From Candidatus Parcubacteria bacterium (GTDB lineage Bacteria > Patescibacteriota > Patescibacteriia > Patescibacteriales > UBA12075): a DNA stretch of 36,251 nucleotides. A model generated the notes under the pieces. The model was given only the letters and a program-made list of their open reading frames with translations, searched no databases and had not been told where the DNA came from. The stretch covers positions 1 through 36,251 of the forward strand of contig JAGLPO010000026.1 in assembly GCA_023137275.1 (NCBI GenBank), given 5' to 3'. A program made the position numbers and the translations under genes. Shown piece after piece: positions 36,021 through 36,251 of this stretch (its first letter is position 1; every line of letters begins with the position of its first letter).

Positions 36021-36159
36021 TAAATTTATTTTTGGCGCTTATAAGCGTCAATTTGCAACCATAACATTCAAGGAAACTCAATTTCCTCAAATATTTCTTT
36101 CTAATTATTTTTCGTAGTACACAAAAATAATTAGCTTGGCAAGTAAACCAAGTCAAAAA

Positions 36160-36251
<92 letters not shown>

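Overview
This 36 kb bacterial window looks like a small-genome Candidate Phyla Radiation/Patescibacteria-type chromosome. That lineage call is an inference from gene content and repeat style, not a measurement. From left to right it holds: a glycolytic cluster (gpmI, eno, pgk) interrupted by a secreted fibre-like protein; a type IV pilus/type II secretion-like operon on the + strand (PilB, PilC, three pilin-like proteins, PilM/N/O); a glycan cluster (two GT4, one GT2 with a DUF2304-like partner); housekeeping genes (rnc, nusB, rpmF, queA, ruvB, a DnaQ-like exonuclease, an RsuA/RluB-type pseudouridine synthase); tRNA-Arg(CCG) and tRNA-Ser(CGA) bracketing a small accessory segment; an unpaired HigA-like antitoxin; an O-antigen-ligase-like protein; a small zinc-finger protein gene with its own RBS and terminator; an EamA/DMT transporter; a GH1 glycosidase; and the promoter, leader and first ~90 nt of a 16S rRNA gene. 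The strongest unexplained signals are: (1) several unrelated short palindromic or tandem repeat families sitting in frame inside conserved protein genes (queA twice, GT4, the rRNA pseudouridine synthase, nusB tail, the O-antigen-ligase-like gene three times), reminiscent of Rickettsia palindromic elements; (2) a ~160 bp MITE-like element whose right end recurs at the window start; (3) a pilin-type N-terminus fused to a repeat-rich propeller-like domain with an exact 59-nt internal duplication; (4) an rRNA leader with two mutually exclusive hairpins, one followed by a U6 tract, just before a boxA-like motif.
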